Source of the DNA: Gammaproteobacteria bacterium
Lineage (GTDB): Bacteria; Pseudomonadota; Gammaproteobacteria; GCA-001735895
Reading direction: 5' to 3'
Length of the DNA: 6,806 bases
Assembly (NCBI GenBank): GCA_029864065.1
Contig: JAOTUD010000155.1
Location: forward strand, 1 to 6,806
The notes under the pieces are model-generated. The model was not told where the DNA came from. It saw only the letters and a list, made by a program, of their open reading frames with translations, and did not search any database. This document shows, one piece after another, positions 1-6,173 of the stretch; within the stretch, counting starts at the first letter, position 1, and the number at the start of each line of letters is the position of its first letter. The translations under genes were made by a program, and so were the position numbers.

Positions 1-77
1 GAAAAATTTATGCGACTCAATACCTGTAAATCGTCGTAGCCGGCGTCAAGGTTTTCGACGACTAGTTGTGAAGTCAT
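1..77 (-). CDS. ABC transporter ATP-binding protein, N-terminal 25 codons (partial, likely FbpC-type)
   Basis: This is the start of an ATPase gene that runs off the left edge. The minus strand reads MTSQLVVENLDAGYDDLQVL and then SRINF, which is the usual opening of an ABC ATPase: a first beta strand (LVVENL), an aromatic A-loop residue that stacks on the ATP base (Tyr14), and the 'vLsrinF' strand that leads to the Walker A loop. Walker A itself lies outside the window. The ATG at 77-75 overlaps the TGA of the permease gene (76-74) as ATGA, so translation is probably coupled. By family knowledge and position it should energise the upstream permease, making it FbpC-like. Specificity cannot be read from 25 residues, so the substrate is inferred from the permease alone. 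Confidence 0.85.
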   Translation of the reverse strand, partial: MTSQLVVENLDAGYDDLQVLSRINF

Positions 78-1744
78 GAACCGGCTCTCGAGGCGGAGAT
101 ACTGTAGCTCAGCAGTATAACCGGCAACAGCCCCGCCGCCACTATCGTCAACGCGGCTGTCGAAGAATCCGCAAGCCTTTCGTCCGAAGCAAGCTCGAAA
201 GCCCTGACCGCCAGCGTATTGAAATTAAAGGGTCGCAATATCAGGGTCGCAGGCAGTTCCTTCATGACGTCAACGAACACGATCAGCAATGCGGTCAGCA
301 CCGTTCCCTTCATCAACGGCAGGTGCACGCGCAGCAGGATTCGCGACGGCGGATAGGACAGCGAGCGCGCCGCGTCGTCCATCGAGGGCTTGATATTGAG
401 CAGGCCCGACTCGACCGCCTGAATCGAAACAGCGAGGAAACGGACCATGTAGGCAAACATTACCGCAAACAGGCTGCCGCTTAGCAGCAGCCCGCTGGAA
501 AATCCGAATTGCGCGCGCATCAGGCCGTCGATGCTGTTATCGAACCAGGCGAACGGAATAATGACGCCGACCGCGACGACGGTACCGGGTACGGCATAGC
601 CGGTGGCGACCACCCGAATCGATGCCGTGACCGTTTTACTGCGCAGCAGTCGCTTGCCGTAGGCAAGAAACAATGCCAGCGCGACCGCAAGCAGCGCCGC
701 GCTCGACGCCAACCTGAGCGAATTCAGGGTTAGCTGCAGGAAACTGGCGTCGATCATGTAGCTGTAGGTTTCCAGGGCCCACCGCGCCAGCTGCCAGGCC
801 GGCAGCAGGAATCCCAGCAGCAGGGGCAGGAAACACGCGCAGAACGCGGCCAGCGCGCGAAAACCGCGCAATCGATATTGCGGCAGTGAACGGTAGCGGT
901 AGGTAGCATGGTGGTATTGCGCGCGCTTGCGCGACCAGCGTTCGACGGCGATAAGCGTAAACACGAACAGCAGCAGAATTGCGGCGAGCTTGGCCGCGGC
1001 GACGCTGTCGCCCAGGCCGAACCAGGTACGGAAGATGCCGGTAGTGAAAACGCCGAGTCCGAAATAGGCAACCGCGCCGTAGTCGGCCAGGGTTTCCATC
1101 AGTGCCAGCGACAGCCCCGCGACGATAGCCGGCCGCGCCAGCGGCAACGCGACCCGGTAGAAACTGGACCAGACCGAACAGCCCAGCGTGCGGCTTACCT
1201 CGAGCACGCAGACCGATTGTTCCAGGAAGGCGGCGCGCGCGAGCAGGTATACATAGGGATAAAGCACCAGCGAGAACATCGTCACCGCGCCCCCGAGCGA
1301 ACGGATCTCGGGAAACAGGTAATCGCCCGCACCCCAGCCGCTAGCTTCCCTGATCCAGGTCTGCACCGGACCGGCGAAATCGAACATCCCGGTATAGGTG
1401 TAGGCGATGATATAGGTCGGGAAGGCAAGCGGTAACAACAGCGCCCAGGCGAACAGCTTTTTACCAGGGAACACGCACAGGCTGGTGAGCCACGCGCAGC
1501 CGACCCCGATGACGAGCGTGCCGATTGCGACCCCCAGCATCAGCACCGCAGAATTAAACAGATACTCGGCGAGCACCGTGTCGAGCAAATGCTGCCAGAC
1601 ATCGTTGGCGGGATGCATGACAAATCCGACAATGGTAAAAAGTGGCAGGCTGAATAGCGTTGCGACCAGCAATACTCCGGGCATCCAGAAACGTTGCAGG
1701 TAAGGGTTGCTAACCGGGGCTGTGTTCAAATGATTACTGCTCAA
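74..1744 (-). CDS. fbpB: Iron(III) ABC transporter permease, FbpB type (two fused permease domains)
   Basis: This is an inner-membrane permease of 556 residues that would move Fe3+, handed over by a periplasmic binding protein, into the cytoplasm. It has two tandem binding-protein-dependent permease domains, as usual for FbpB/AfuB/SfuB, with about twelve hydrophobic segments by eye (for example near 22-40, 65-90, 97-120, 150-172, 250-267, 300-320, 340-362, 415-440, 480-498 and 528-550). The two EAA loops that contact the ATPase are at about 182-210 (EVSRTLG...LPLARPAIVAG) and 457-485 (DAARSLS...LPLMKG). The stretch LPLAFPTYIIAYTYTGMFDF near 105 and the following AGPVQ are typical of FbpB rather than the thiamine permease ThiP. 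The start is uncertain: TTG at 1744 is the first possible one after an in-frame TAA (1753-1751) but has no clear Shine-Dalgarno; ATG at 1684 (Met21) is the alternative. No binding-protein gene precedes it. Confidence 0.9.
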   Translation of the reverse strand: MSSNHLNTAPVSNPYLQRFWMPGVLLVATLFSLPLFTIVGFVMHPANDVWQHLLDTVLAEYLFNSAVLMLGVAIGTLVIGVGCAWLTSLCVFPGKKLFAWALLLPLAFPTYIIAYTYTGMFDFAGPVQTWIREASGWGAGDYLFPEIRSLGGAVTMFSLVLYPYVYLLARAAFLEQSVCVLEVSRTLGCSVWSSFYRVALPLARPAIVAGLSLALMETLADYGAVAYFGLGVFTTGIFRTWFGLGDSVAAAKLAAILLLFVFTLIAVERWSRKRAQYHHATYRYRSLPQYRLRGFRALAAFCACFLPLLLGFLLPAWQLARWALETYSYMIDASFLQLTLNSLRLASSAALLAVALALFLAYGKRLLRSKTVTASIRVVATGYAVPGTVVAVGVIIPFAWFDNSIDGLMRAQFGFSSGLLLSGSLFAVMFAYMVRFLAVSIQAVESGLLNIKPSMDDAARSLSYPPSRILLRVHLPLMKGTVLTALLIVFVDVMKELPATLILRPFNFNTLAVRAFELASDERLADSSTAALTIVAAGLLPVILLSYSISASRAGS

Positions 1745-1880
1745 GCGGTGTTAGGATGCAATCTGTGCTAGCTGTGCCAGGGATTAAACTCGCTGCCCGG
1801 CTAAATTAATTGGTTTACCGGCCGCTTTCGGCGCTAAACTTGGTAAGCGGTGAAAGTCGATGGTCGACATCCAGGCAAGG

Positions 1881-1909
1881 ATTCTAATGAATAAAGTTAT
1901 CGCCGTAAA
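1881..1909 (-). promoter_or_regulatory. Predicted sigma-70-like promoter for the iron transporter operon
   Basis: On the minus strand a -35 TTTACG (1909-1904, 4/6 to TTGACA) and a -10 TAGAAT (1886-1881, 5/6 to TATAAT) are separated by exactly 17 bp. Transcription would begin near 1874, leaving a leader of about 130 nt before the TTG at 1744. The Fur-like 19-mer at 1883-1901 covers the spacer and most of the -10, which is where a repressor would sit. This is a match by eye; there is no transcript evidence. Confidence 0.5.
1883..1901 (-). promoter_or_regulatory. Candidate Fur box overlapping the -10 and spacer
   Basis: The minus strand reads GATAACTTTATTCATTAGA, which agrees with the 19-bp Fur consensus GATAATGATAATCATTATC at 13 of 19 positions, including GATAA at one end and TCATTA near the other. 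It lies on the predicted transporter promoter and next to an FbpB-type ferric permease gene, the usual setting for Fur-Fe2+ repression. The local sequence is AT-rich, which raises the chance of a partial match, so this is a candidate only. Confidence 0.4.
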
Positions 1910-1934
1910 TAATAACAGTTCTCATTCGCATTAA
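1887..1934 (+). other. Short upstream ORF (15 codons) just before glnE, possible leader peptide
   Basis: This ORF encodes MNKVIAVNNNSSHSH. Its ATG is preceded by AAGGA (1877-1881) at 5-nt spacing, a better ribosome site than glnE has. Its TAA (1932-1934) lies 9 nt before the glnE ATG and in the same frame. It could couple translation into glnE, or be a chance ORF in AT-rich promoter DNA. The peptide lacks the runs of a single amino acid typical of attenuator leaders and resembles no family I know. No function is claimed. Confidence 0.2.
1911..1929 (-). promoter_or_regulatory. Second candidate Fur box, upstream of the -35
   Basis: The minus strand reads GCGAATGAGAACTGTTATT, 12 of 19 matches to the Fur consensus, with the AATGAGAA and TTATT arms seen in many natural sites. 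It lies just upstream of the predicted -35 (1904-1909), and its centre is 28 bp from that of the first candidate. It is also 15 bp before the glnE start codon, so a bound repressor could affect glnE as well. It is weaker than the first site. Confidence 0.3.
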
Positions 1935-1943
1935 ATACCAGGT

Positions 1944-4778
1944 ATGGCTGAAAAACCGGATATTCGACATTTACTGGCAGATCATTTTTCGCAATGGCGC
2001 GAGGTCGCCGACTATCTTGCCGCGAATGGGTGCCGCGCTGCAGATATCGAAAAAATCGAACGCCTTGCCATCGCGAGTCCCTATGCGCTGCATCAACTGC
2101 TGCGCAATCCCGGGTTCGCGCAAAGCCTGCTGAAACTCGATCGATTCTTGCTGGATGACCAGGTCGGAGATGCCGTCGCCGACGAAAAAGTCAACCTGGA
2201 CCAGCTCAGGCGCGAACTGAGGCATTACCGCCACCGTAAACTCGTCGAGATTATCTATCTCGACGTGGTCGGCGAAAACCCCGTCGAAAAGACCCTGCGA
2301 CGCCTGAGCGACCTTGCCGACCAGTTGATTCGCGTCGCGCTGGATGCCTGCGACAGGAGCCTGTCCGCAAAACACGGCCAACCCGCAGACGCCCAGGGTA
2401 ATGCCATGCAGCTGAATATTATCGCGATGGGAAAGCTCGGCGGCCGTGAGCTTAATTTTTCTTCCGATATCGACCTGATCTGCTGTTTTGATCACGATGG
2501 CGAACTCCAGGGTTACGGCCAGTTGAGTTACCAGGAATACTTCGCGCGGCTGGTGCGACTGTTCAGCCAGGTTCTCGGCGACACCACCGAGGACGGCTTT
2601 GTCTACCGGGTCGACCTGCGCCTGCGCCCCTGGGGCGATTCCGGTCCGGTGGCACTGAGCCACGGCGCGCTCGAACACTATTACCAGCTCCACGGTCGCG
2701 AGTGGGAACAGTATGCAATGGTCAAGGCGCGGGTGGTTACCGGCAGCGACCCTAGCCGCGCACATCTGGCCGCGCTGCTGAAGCCTTTCGTGTATCGGCG
2801 CTATCACGATTACCGCGTTTTCGAGGGGCTCGCAGCGCTAAAGGAAAAAATCGATGCGCAGGCCCGCAGCAAGGGCATGCGCGTCAATATTAAAATCGGG
2901 TCGGGGGGCATTCGCGAAATCGAGTTCTTCGTGCAGGCTTTTCAGATACTGAAGGGTGGACGGAACCGTCGCCTACAAAGCACCGAGATATTCGACTGTT
3001 TCGACGCGCTGCTCGAGTACGACATCGTCGATCGCGACACGATAGAAACACTACGCGCAGCGTACCGGTTTCTGCGCCTGCTGGAAAATCGAATTCAGAT
3101 GTATGAGGACCAGCAAACCCACGTCTTGCCCGATAATCCGGCGCAGCAGGCGCGTATAGCGGCCACCCTCGGCTTTACCGACTGGAACGAGTTAAACGAT
3201 CGCCTACAGCAGCATCGCGACCAGGTGAACCGACTGTTCAGAGAGCTGTTCCAGCGCGAAGTCGAATCCGTCCCCGAGCTGATCATCGACGACAGCTTCG
3301 CCGAATCCATAGACGACGAAAAACGCTGGGATTTTATCGACAGGTCGGGCATAGCTAACAGCGCGCAGATCAACAAATCGCTTAACCGCTTTCTGCGCTC
3401 CAAGGCCTGGAACTACATGTCTGCAAGGGCGAAAAAGCGTTTCAATACGCTGCTGCCCGACCTGCTGGAAACGATCGGGTCCAACGCTGACCCGGCCTCG
3501 CTGTTCGACCGCTTCATGCTCCTGTTCTCATCGATAGCCGGGCGCAGCGTCTATTTCGAGCTGCTCTACCAGAACCTTGCGCTGCTCGAAAAACTCGCGT
3601 CGCTATTCGAGAAGAGCGCGTGGATTGCCGACGAGGTTTCGCAGTATCCGATGCTGCTTGAAAACCTGATTCATCCCGGTGATCAGGATCGTTTCGACAA
3701 GACCGCATTGCAGCTGCGCCTGCAAACCCAGCTCGCCAACGTTGAGGGAGATACCGAGCTGGAGCTGGACAGCCTGCGCCTGTTCAAGCGCGAGCAAACC
3801 CTCGTCATCGCGTGTGCGGAACTGGCCCAGGAGATTGACGCCATCCAGGTCAGTCGCTACCTCAGCGAGCTCGCCGGGGTGGTGCTGGAAGCGGTGTACC
3901 AGCTCGCCCGCAAGGACCTGCGACAAAAATTCGGTATTCCCGAGTGCAGCGAGGACGGGAACCGGCGCGAAGCCAATTTTTCGATCGTCGGCTACGGCAA
4001 GCTAGGCGGGTTCGAAATGCATTACCAGTCCGATCTCGATGTCATCTTCCTGCACGATTCCGGCGCTGAGCAGCAGCACAGCAGCGGCGACAAATGTATC
4101 GAGAATTCGGTTTATTTCGCGCGCCTCGCGCAGAAAATCATTTCGATGACCAGCGTGCTGACCGGTGCGGGCAAGCTATACGAAATCGATCCGCGGCTCA
4201 GGCCGGAGGGGTCGTCGGGTTTGTTGGTGTCCTCGCTACAGGCTTATCGTCGCTATCAACTGGAAAAGGCCTGGACCTGGGAGCATCAGGCCCTGATCAG
4301 GGCGCGCCTGGTCGCCGGCAGCCCGTTATTGCAGCAGGCGTTTGCTCGCATCCGCGAAGAAGTGCTGCGGTTACCGCGTGACGATCAAAAACTGCGCACC
4401 GATATCGTCGAGATGCGTGAACGAATTTACCGTAGCAAGCGACCGCCCGAGGACGAGCGCAGGGACCTGAAACAGTCGCGCGGCACCATGGTCGATATCG
4501 AGTTCATGGTGCAGTACTGGGTGCTGGCCCATGCAAATAATATTGGCTCGGATTGTTTATATTCTGATAACATAAGCCTGCTCAACGAGTTATTCCGGTT
4601 AAACCTGATTACCAGGTCGCAATCGCGGCTGGTTGAAATTTACGAAGACTATCACCGGTTACTGCACGAATCCGTGCTGCAAGACCGGTCTGGTGAAGTC
4701 GATGCCGATATCATCGACGAGCATATTGACCATGTTAAAAAATGCTGGAACGAATGTTTTGGCTTGCAGGAGAACTGA
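1944..4778 (+). CDS. glnE: Bifunctional glutamine synthetase adenylyltransferase / adenylyl-removing enzyme
   Basis: This cytoplasmic enzyme adds AMP to glutamine synthetase (inactivating it) or removes it by phosphorolysis, in response to PII proteins and glutamine. At 944 residues it matches the E. coli length (946), so it is complete. The N-terminal adenylyl-removing nucleotidyltransferase domain carries GKLGGRELNFSSDID at 163-177, with metal-binding Asp175 and Asp177 and a third Asp at 224 in YRVDLRLRPWG. KIGSGGIREIEF (317-328) follows. The C-terminal adenylyltransferase domain carries YGKLGGFEMHYQSDLD at 684-699, with Asp697 and Asp699 and a third Asp at 749 in YEIDPRLRPEG. Both active sites therefore look intact. 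The ATG at 1944 is the only nearby candidate: a TAA lies in frame at 1932, and I see no further ATG, GTG or TTG among the first 40 or so codons. Its Shine-Dalgarno is poor, since AGG at 1940-1942 is only 1 nt away. ilvE follows after 3 nt. Confidence 0.98.
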   Translation: MAEKPDIRHLLADHFSQWREVADYLAANGCRAADIEKIERLAIASPYALHQLLRNPGFAQSLLKLDRFLLDDQVGDAVADEKVNLDQLRRELRHYRHRKLVEIIYLDVVGENPVEKTLRRLSDLADQLIRVALDACDRSLSAKHGQPADAQGNAMQLNIIAMGKLGGRELNFSSDIDLICCFDHDGELQGYGQLSYQEYFARLVRLFSQVLGDTTEDGFVYRVDLRLRPWGDSGPVALSHGALEHYYQLHGREWEQYAMVKARVVTGSDPSRAHLAALLKPFVYRRYHDYRVFEGLAALKEKIDAQARSKGMRVNIKIGSGGIREIEFFVQAFQILKGGRNRRLQSTEIFDCFDALLEYDIVDRDTIETLRAAYRFLRLLENRIQMYEDQQTHVLPDNPAQQARIAATLGFTDWNELNDRLQQHRDQVNRLFRELFQREVESVPELIIDDSFAESIDDEKRWDFIDRSGIANSAQINKSLNRFLRSKAWNYMSARAKKRFNTLLPDLLETIGSNADPASLFDRFMLLFSSIAGRSVYFELLYQNLALLEKLASLFEKSAWIADEVSQYPMLLENLIHPGDQDRFDKTALQLRLQTQLANVEGDTELELDSLRLFKREQTLVIACAELAQEIDAIQVSRYLSELAGVVLEAVYQLARKDLRQKFGIPECSEDGNRREANFSIVGYGKLGGFEMHYQSDLDVIFLHDSGAEQQHSSGDKCIENSVYFARLAQKIISMTSVLTGAGKLYEIDPRLRPEGSSGLLVSSLQAYRRYQLEKAWTWEHQALIRARLVAGSPLLQQAFARIREEVLRLPRDDQKLRTDIVEMRERIYRSKRPPEDERRDLKQSRGTMVDIEFMVQYWVLAHANNIGSDCLYSDNISLLNELFRLNLITRSQSRLVEIYEDYHRLLHESVLQDRSGEVDADIIDEHIDHVKKCWNECFGLQEN
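4768..4773 (+). promoter_or_regulatory. Ribosome binding site of ilvE, inside the end of glnE
   Basis: AGGAGA lies within the last codons of glnE, 8 nt before the ATG at 4782. It supports this start over the next in-frame ATG at 4788, which would place the site 14 nt away. It also ties ilvE translation to ribosomes finishing glnE. Confidence 0.75.
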
Positions 4779-4781
4779 ATT

Positions 4782-5705
4782 ATGTCGATGGCCGATCGCG
4801 ATGGTTTCATCTGGTTCGATGGTGAAATGGTGGCTTGGCGTGAGGCAACCGTACACGTCCTGACCCACACCTTGCACTACGGCATGGGTTGCTTCGAGGG
4901 CGTGCGCGCCTATCACGCCGAACAGGGTACCGCGATCTTTGCGCTCGATGCGCACACCAGCCGCCTGCTCGACTCCTGCAAGGTCCTGGGTATGCCGATC
5001 CCGTACCACAAGCAGCAATTGATGGATGCGCAGATCGCCGCGGTACGCGATAACAAACTCGACAGCGCCTACATCCGCCCGATGGTTTTTTACGGTTCGG
5101 AGGGTATGGGCTTGCGCGCCGACAACCTGAGCGTGCATTGCATCGTCGCCGCCTGGGAATGGGGCTCTTATCTCGGGCAGGACGGGCTCGAGAAAGGCAT
5201 CCGCATCAAGACCTCGTCGCAGACGCGCCACCACCCCAACATCGCGATGACCAAGGCCAAGGCCAACGGTCAGTATATCAACTCGATGATTGCGCTTGGC
5301 GAAGCGCTGAAGGACGGCTATGACGAGGCCCTGCTGCTCGATCCCGAAGGCTACGTCGCCGAGGGCACCGGGGAAAATATATTCATCGTCAAGGAAGGTG
5401 TCATGTACACGCCCGAGACAACGACGGCTCTGAACGGTATAACGCGTAAAACAATATTCAGGCTCGCCCGGGACCAGGGTCTGGACATCATCGAGAAGCG
5501 TATCACCAGGGACGAGGTTTACATCGCCGACGAAGCATTTTTCACCGGCACCGCGGCGGAGGTAACCCCGATCGCCGAACTCGATAATCGTTCGATCGGC
5601 AGCGGCGCCCGGGGGCCGGTAACCGAGCGTCTGCAGTCCGCCTATTTCGACCTGGTGCATGGCCGCAACGAAAAATATCTCGACCTGCTAACTTACGTTA
5701 AATAG
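4782..5705 (+). CDS. ilvE: Branched-chain amino acid aminotransferase (class IV, PLP-dependent)
   Basis: This cytoplasmic PLP enzyme catalyses the last step of valine, leucine and isoleucine synthesis, passing the amino group of glutamate to the matching 2-oxo acids, and it works in reverse for breakdown. At 307 residues it is close to E. coli IlvE (309) and aligns with it from FIWFDGEMVAW (9-19) onward. Visible landmarks are THTLHYGMGCFEGVRAY (28-44), AYIRPMVFYG (96-105), the PLP Schiff-base Lys160 in TKAKANGQY (equivalent to E. coli TAAKAGGNY), the class IV signature beginning at Glu194 (EGTGENIF) and running to GITRK (219-223), and the phosphate-binding TGTAAEVTP (255-263). Other class IV members such as D-amino acid aminotransferase or aminodeoxychorismate lyase fit less well in length and motifs. 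It is probably co-transcribed with glnE; the TAG stop is part of the next gene's ribosome site. Confidence 0.96.
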   Translation: MSMADRDGFIWFDGEMVAWREATVHVLTHTLHYGMGCFEGVRAYHAEQGTAIFALDAHTSRLLDSCKVLGMPIPYHKQQLMDAQIAAVRDNKLDSAYIRPMVFYGSEGMGLRADNLSVHCIVAAWEWGSYLGQDGLEKGIRIKTSSQTRHHPNIAMTKAKANGQYINSMIALGEALKDGYDEALLLDPEGYVAEGTGENIFIVKEGVMYTPETTTALNGITRKTIFRLARDQGLDIIEKRITRDEVYIADEAFFTGTAAEVTPIAELDNRSIGSGARGPVTERLQSAYFDLVHGRNEKYLDLLTYVK

Positions 5706-5708
5706 GAA
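5703..5708 (+). promoter_or_regulatory. Ribosome binding site of the zinc-finger gene, overlapping the ilvE stop
   Basis: TAGGAA contains the ilvE stop codon (TAG, 5703-5705). Its AGGA core ends 5 nt before the ATG at 5713. Stop codon and Shine-Dalgarno share bases, a layout that suggests translational coupling of the zinc-finger protein to IlvE. Confidence 0.6.
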
Positions 5709-5712
5709 ATCG

Positions 5713-5925
5713 ATGGTTAATCCCGACACAGCTGCCAACCAGGGCGCCTATACGACCCCGAACGCGAAAACCGCGGTCGAAGTCAAACCCGCCGATTTGC
5801 CGATTCACTGCCCAGCCGCCGGATCGAGCCTGTGGGATTCGCATCCGCGGGTCTATATTCCGGTCGAGGAAAACGGCGGCGAGGCGAAGTGCCCCTACTG
5901 CGGCACGATGTTCAAGCTGCTGTGA
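5713..5925 (+). CDS. Small CHCC-type zinc-finger domain protein
   Basis: This 70-residue protein has a disordered-looking N-terminus (about 1-25) and a C-terminal zf-CHCC domain (about 29-70). The presumed zinc ligands are Cys33, His44, Cys60 and Cys63, in HCPAAGSSLWDSHPRVYIPV followed by CPYCGTMFKLL. The domain is related to that of the mitochondrial complex I subunit NDUFS6 and to small bacterial proteins of unknown role. Length and motif fit the bacterial family, which in my recollection is often found just downstream of ilvE in beta- and gammaproteobacteria. There is no signal peptide or membrane segment, so it is probably cytoplasmic. The start at 5713 is supported by AGGA 5 nt upstream. 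It ends the apparent glnE-ilvE operon. The family assignment is firm; the function is unknown, and a link to complex I assembly or amino acid metabolism is speculation. Confidence 0.9.
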   Translation: MVNPDTAANQGAYTTPNAKTAVEVKPADLPIHCPAAGSSLWDSHPRVYIPVEENGGEAKCPYCGTMFKLL

Positions 5926-6114
5926 GCAAACTCTGTCCGCGCCTGTTTCTCGCGGAGACGCGGAGTCCGCCGGGAAAAGGTTCGCATAACGACACTCCGC
6001 ATAAACCATCCCCTGCCAGATAACTGCTGCCAGTCGAGTTCACGCGCATATCTACGCAGGCAGTTAACCGGCCGGTTTACCTTGCGCGTCCTGACACGAC
6101 GAATACATTCCCAT
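5926..6114. other. Convergent intergenic region with no gene seen
   Basis: I see no convincing coding frame, tRNA or small RNA here. An open frame runs in from beneath the zinc-finger gene (5832-6023) but has no family resemblance. GCGGAGT (5960-5966) can pair with ACTCCGC (5994-6000), a 7-bp stem with a 27-nt loop and no U-tract, so it is at best a weak transcript end. A perfect 12-bp palindrome, AACCGGCCGGTT, is at 6066-6077. Confidence 0.6.
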
Positions 6115-6145
6115 AAAAAAAAGGGGAAACGCCTGTTTCCCCTTT
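6115..6145 (-). terminator. Strong intrinsic terminator of pnp, probably working in both directions
   Basis: AAAGGGGAAAC (6120-6130) pairs perfectly with GTTTCCCCTTT (6135-6145) around the 4-nt loop GCCT, an 11-bp stem. Read on the minus strand it is followed by eight T residues (complement of the A-run 6115-6122), making a textbook rho-independent terminator 29 nt past the pnp stop. Read on the plus strand the stem ends in CCCCTTTATAAC, a short U-tract, so it may also stop transcripts from the glnE-ilvE-zinc-finger operon, less efficiently. Confidence 0.92.
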
Positions 6146-6173
6146 ATAACAGCATAAAACTCCGGATCGATTA

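Noticed and set aside
908..1435. Plus-strand open frame (175 codons) opposite the permease gene
   Set aside because: It encodes an Arg/Gln/Glu-rich low-complexity product that mirrors the hydrophobic codons of the permease; a typical shadow.
1856..1868. Small inverted repeat GTCGA-TGG-TCGAC near the predicted transporter transcript start
   Set aside because: The 5-bp arms with a 3-nt loop are too short to call an operator or terminator in GC-rich DNA.
1784..1870. 28-codon minus-strand ORF (begins MSTIDFHRLP) in the leader of the transporter operon
   Set aside because: It has no good Shine-Dalgarno, is short and resembles no known leader peptide. It could be chance; conservation in relatives would be needed to revive it.
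1908..1913. AATAAT as a plus-strand -10 for glnE
   Set aside because: It is 5/6 to TATAAT, but the hexamer 17 bp upstream (TAATGA) does not resemble a -35, and the site lies in AT-rich DNA. The glnE promoter is left unassigned.
1971..2807. Minus-strand open frame (278 codons) opposite the 5' part of glnE
   Set aside because: It is antisense to the conserved adenylyl-removing domain, has no recognisable domain, and has no reason to be expressed.
4659..5660. Long minus-strand open frame (333 codons) opposite ilvE and the end of glnE
   Set aside because: It is the antisense shadow of a clearly recognised ilvE, opened by GC-rich codon bias. Its translation shows no family motif.
5832..6023. Plus-strand open frame extending past the zinc-finger gene
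   Set aside because: It is mostly an out-of-frame copy of the zinc-finger gene; the extra part has no ribosome site of its own and no recognisable motif.
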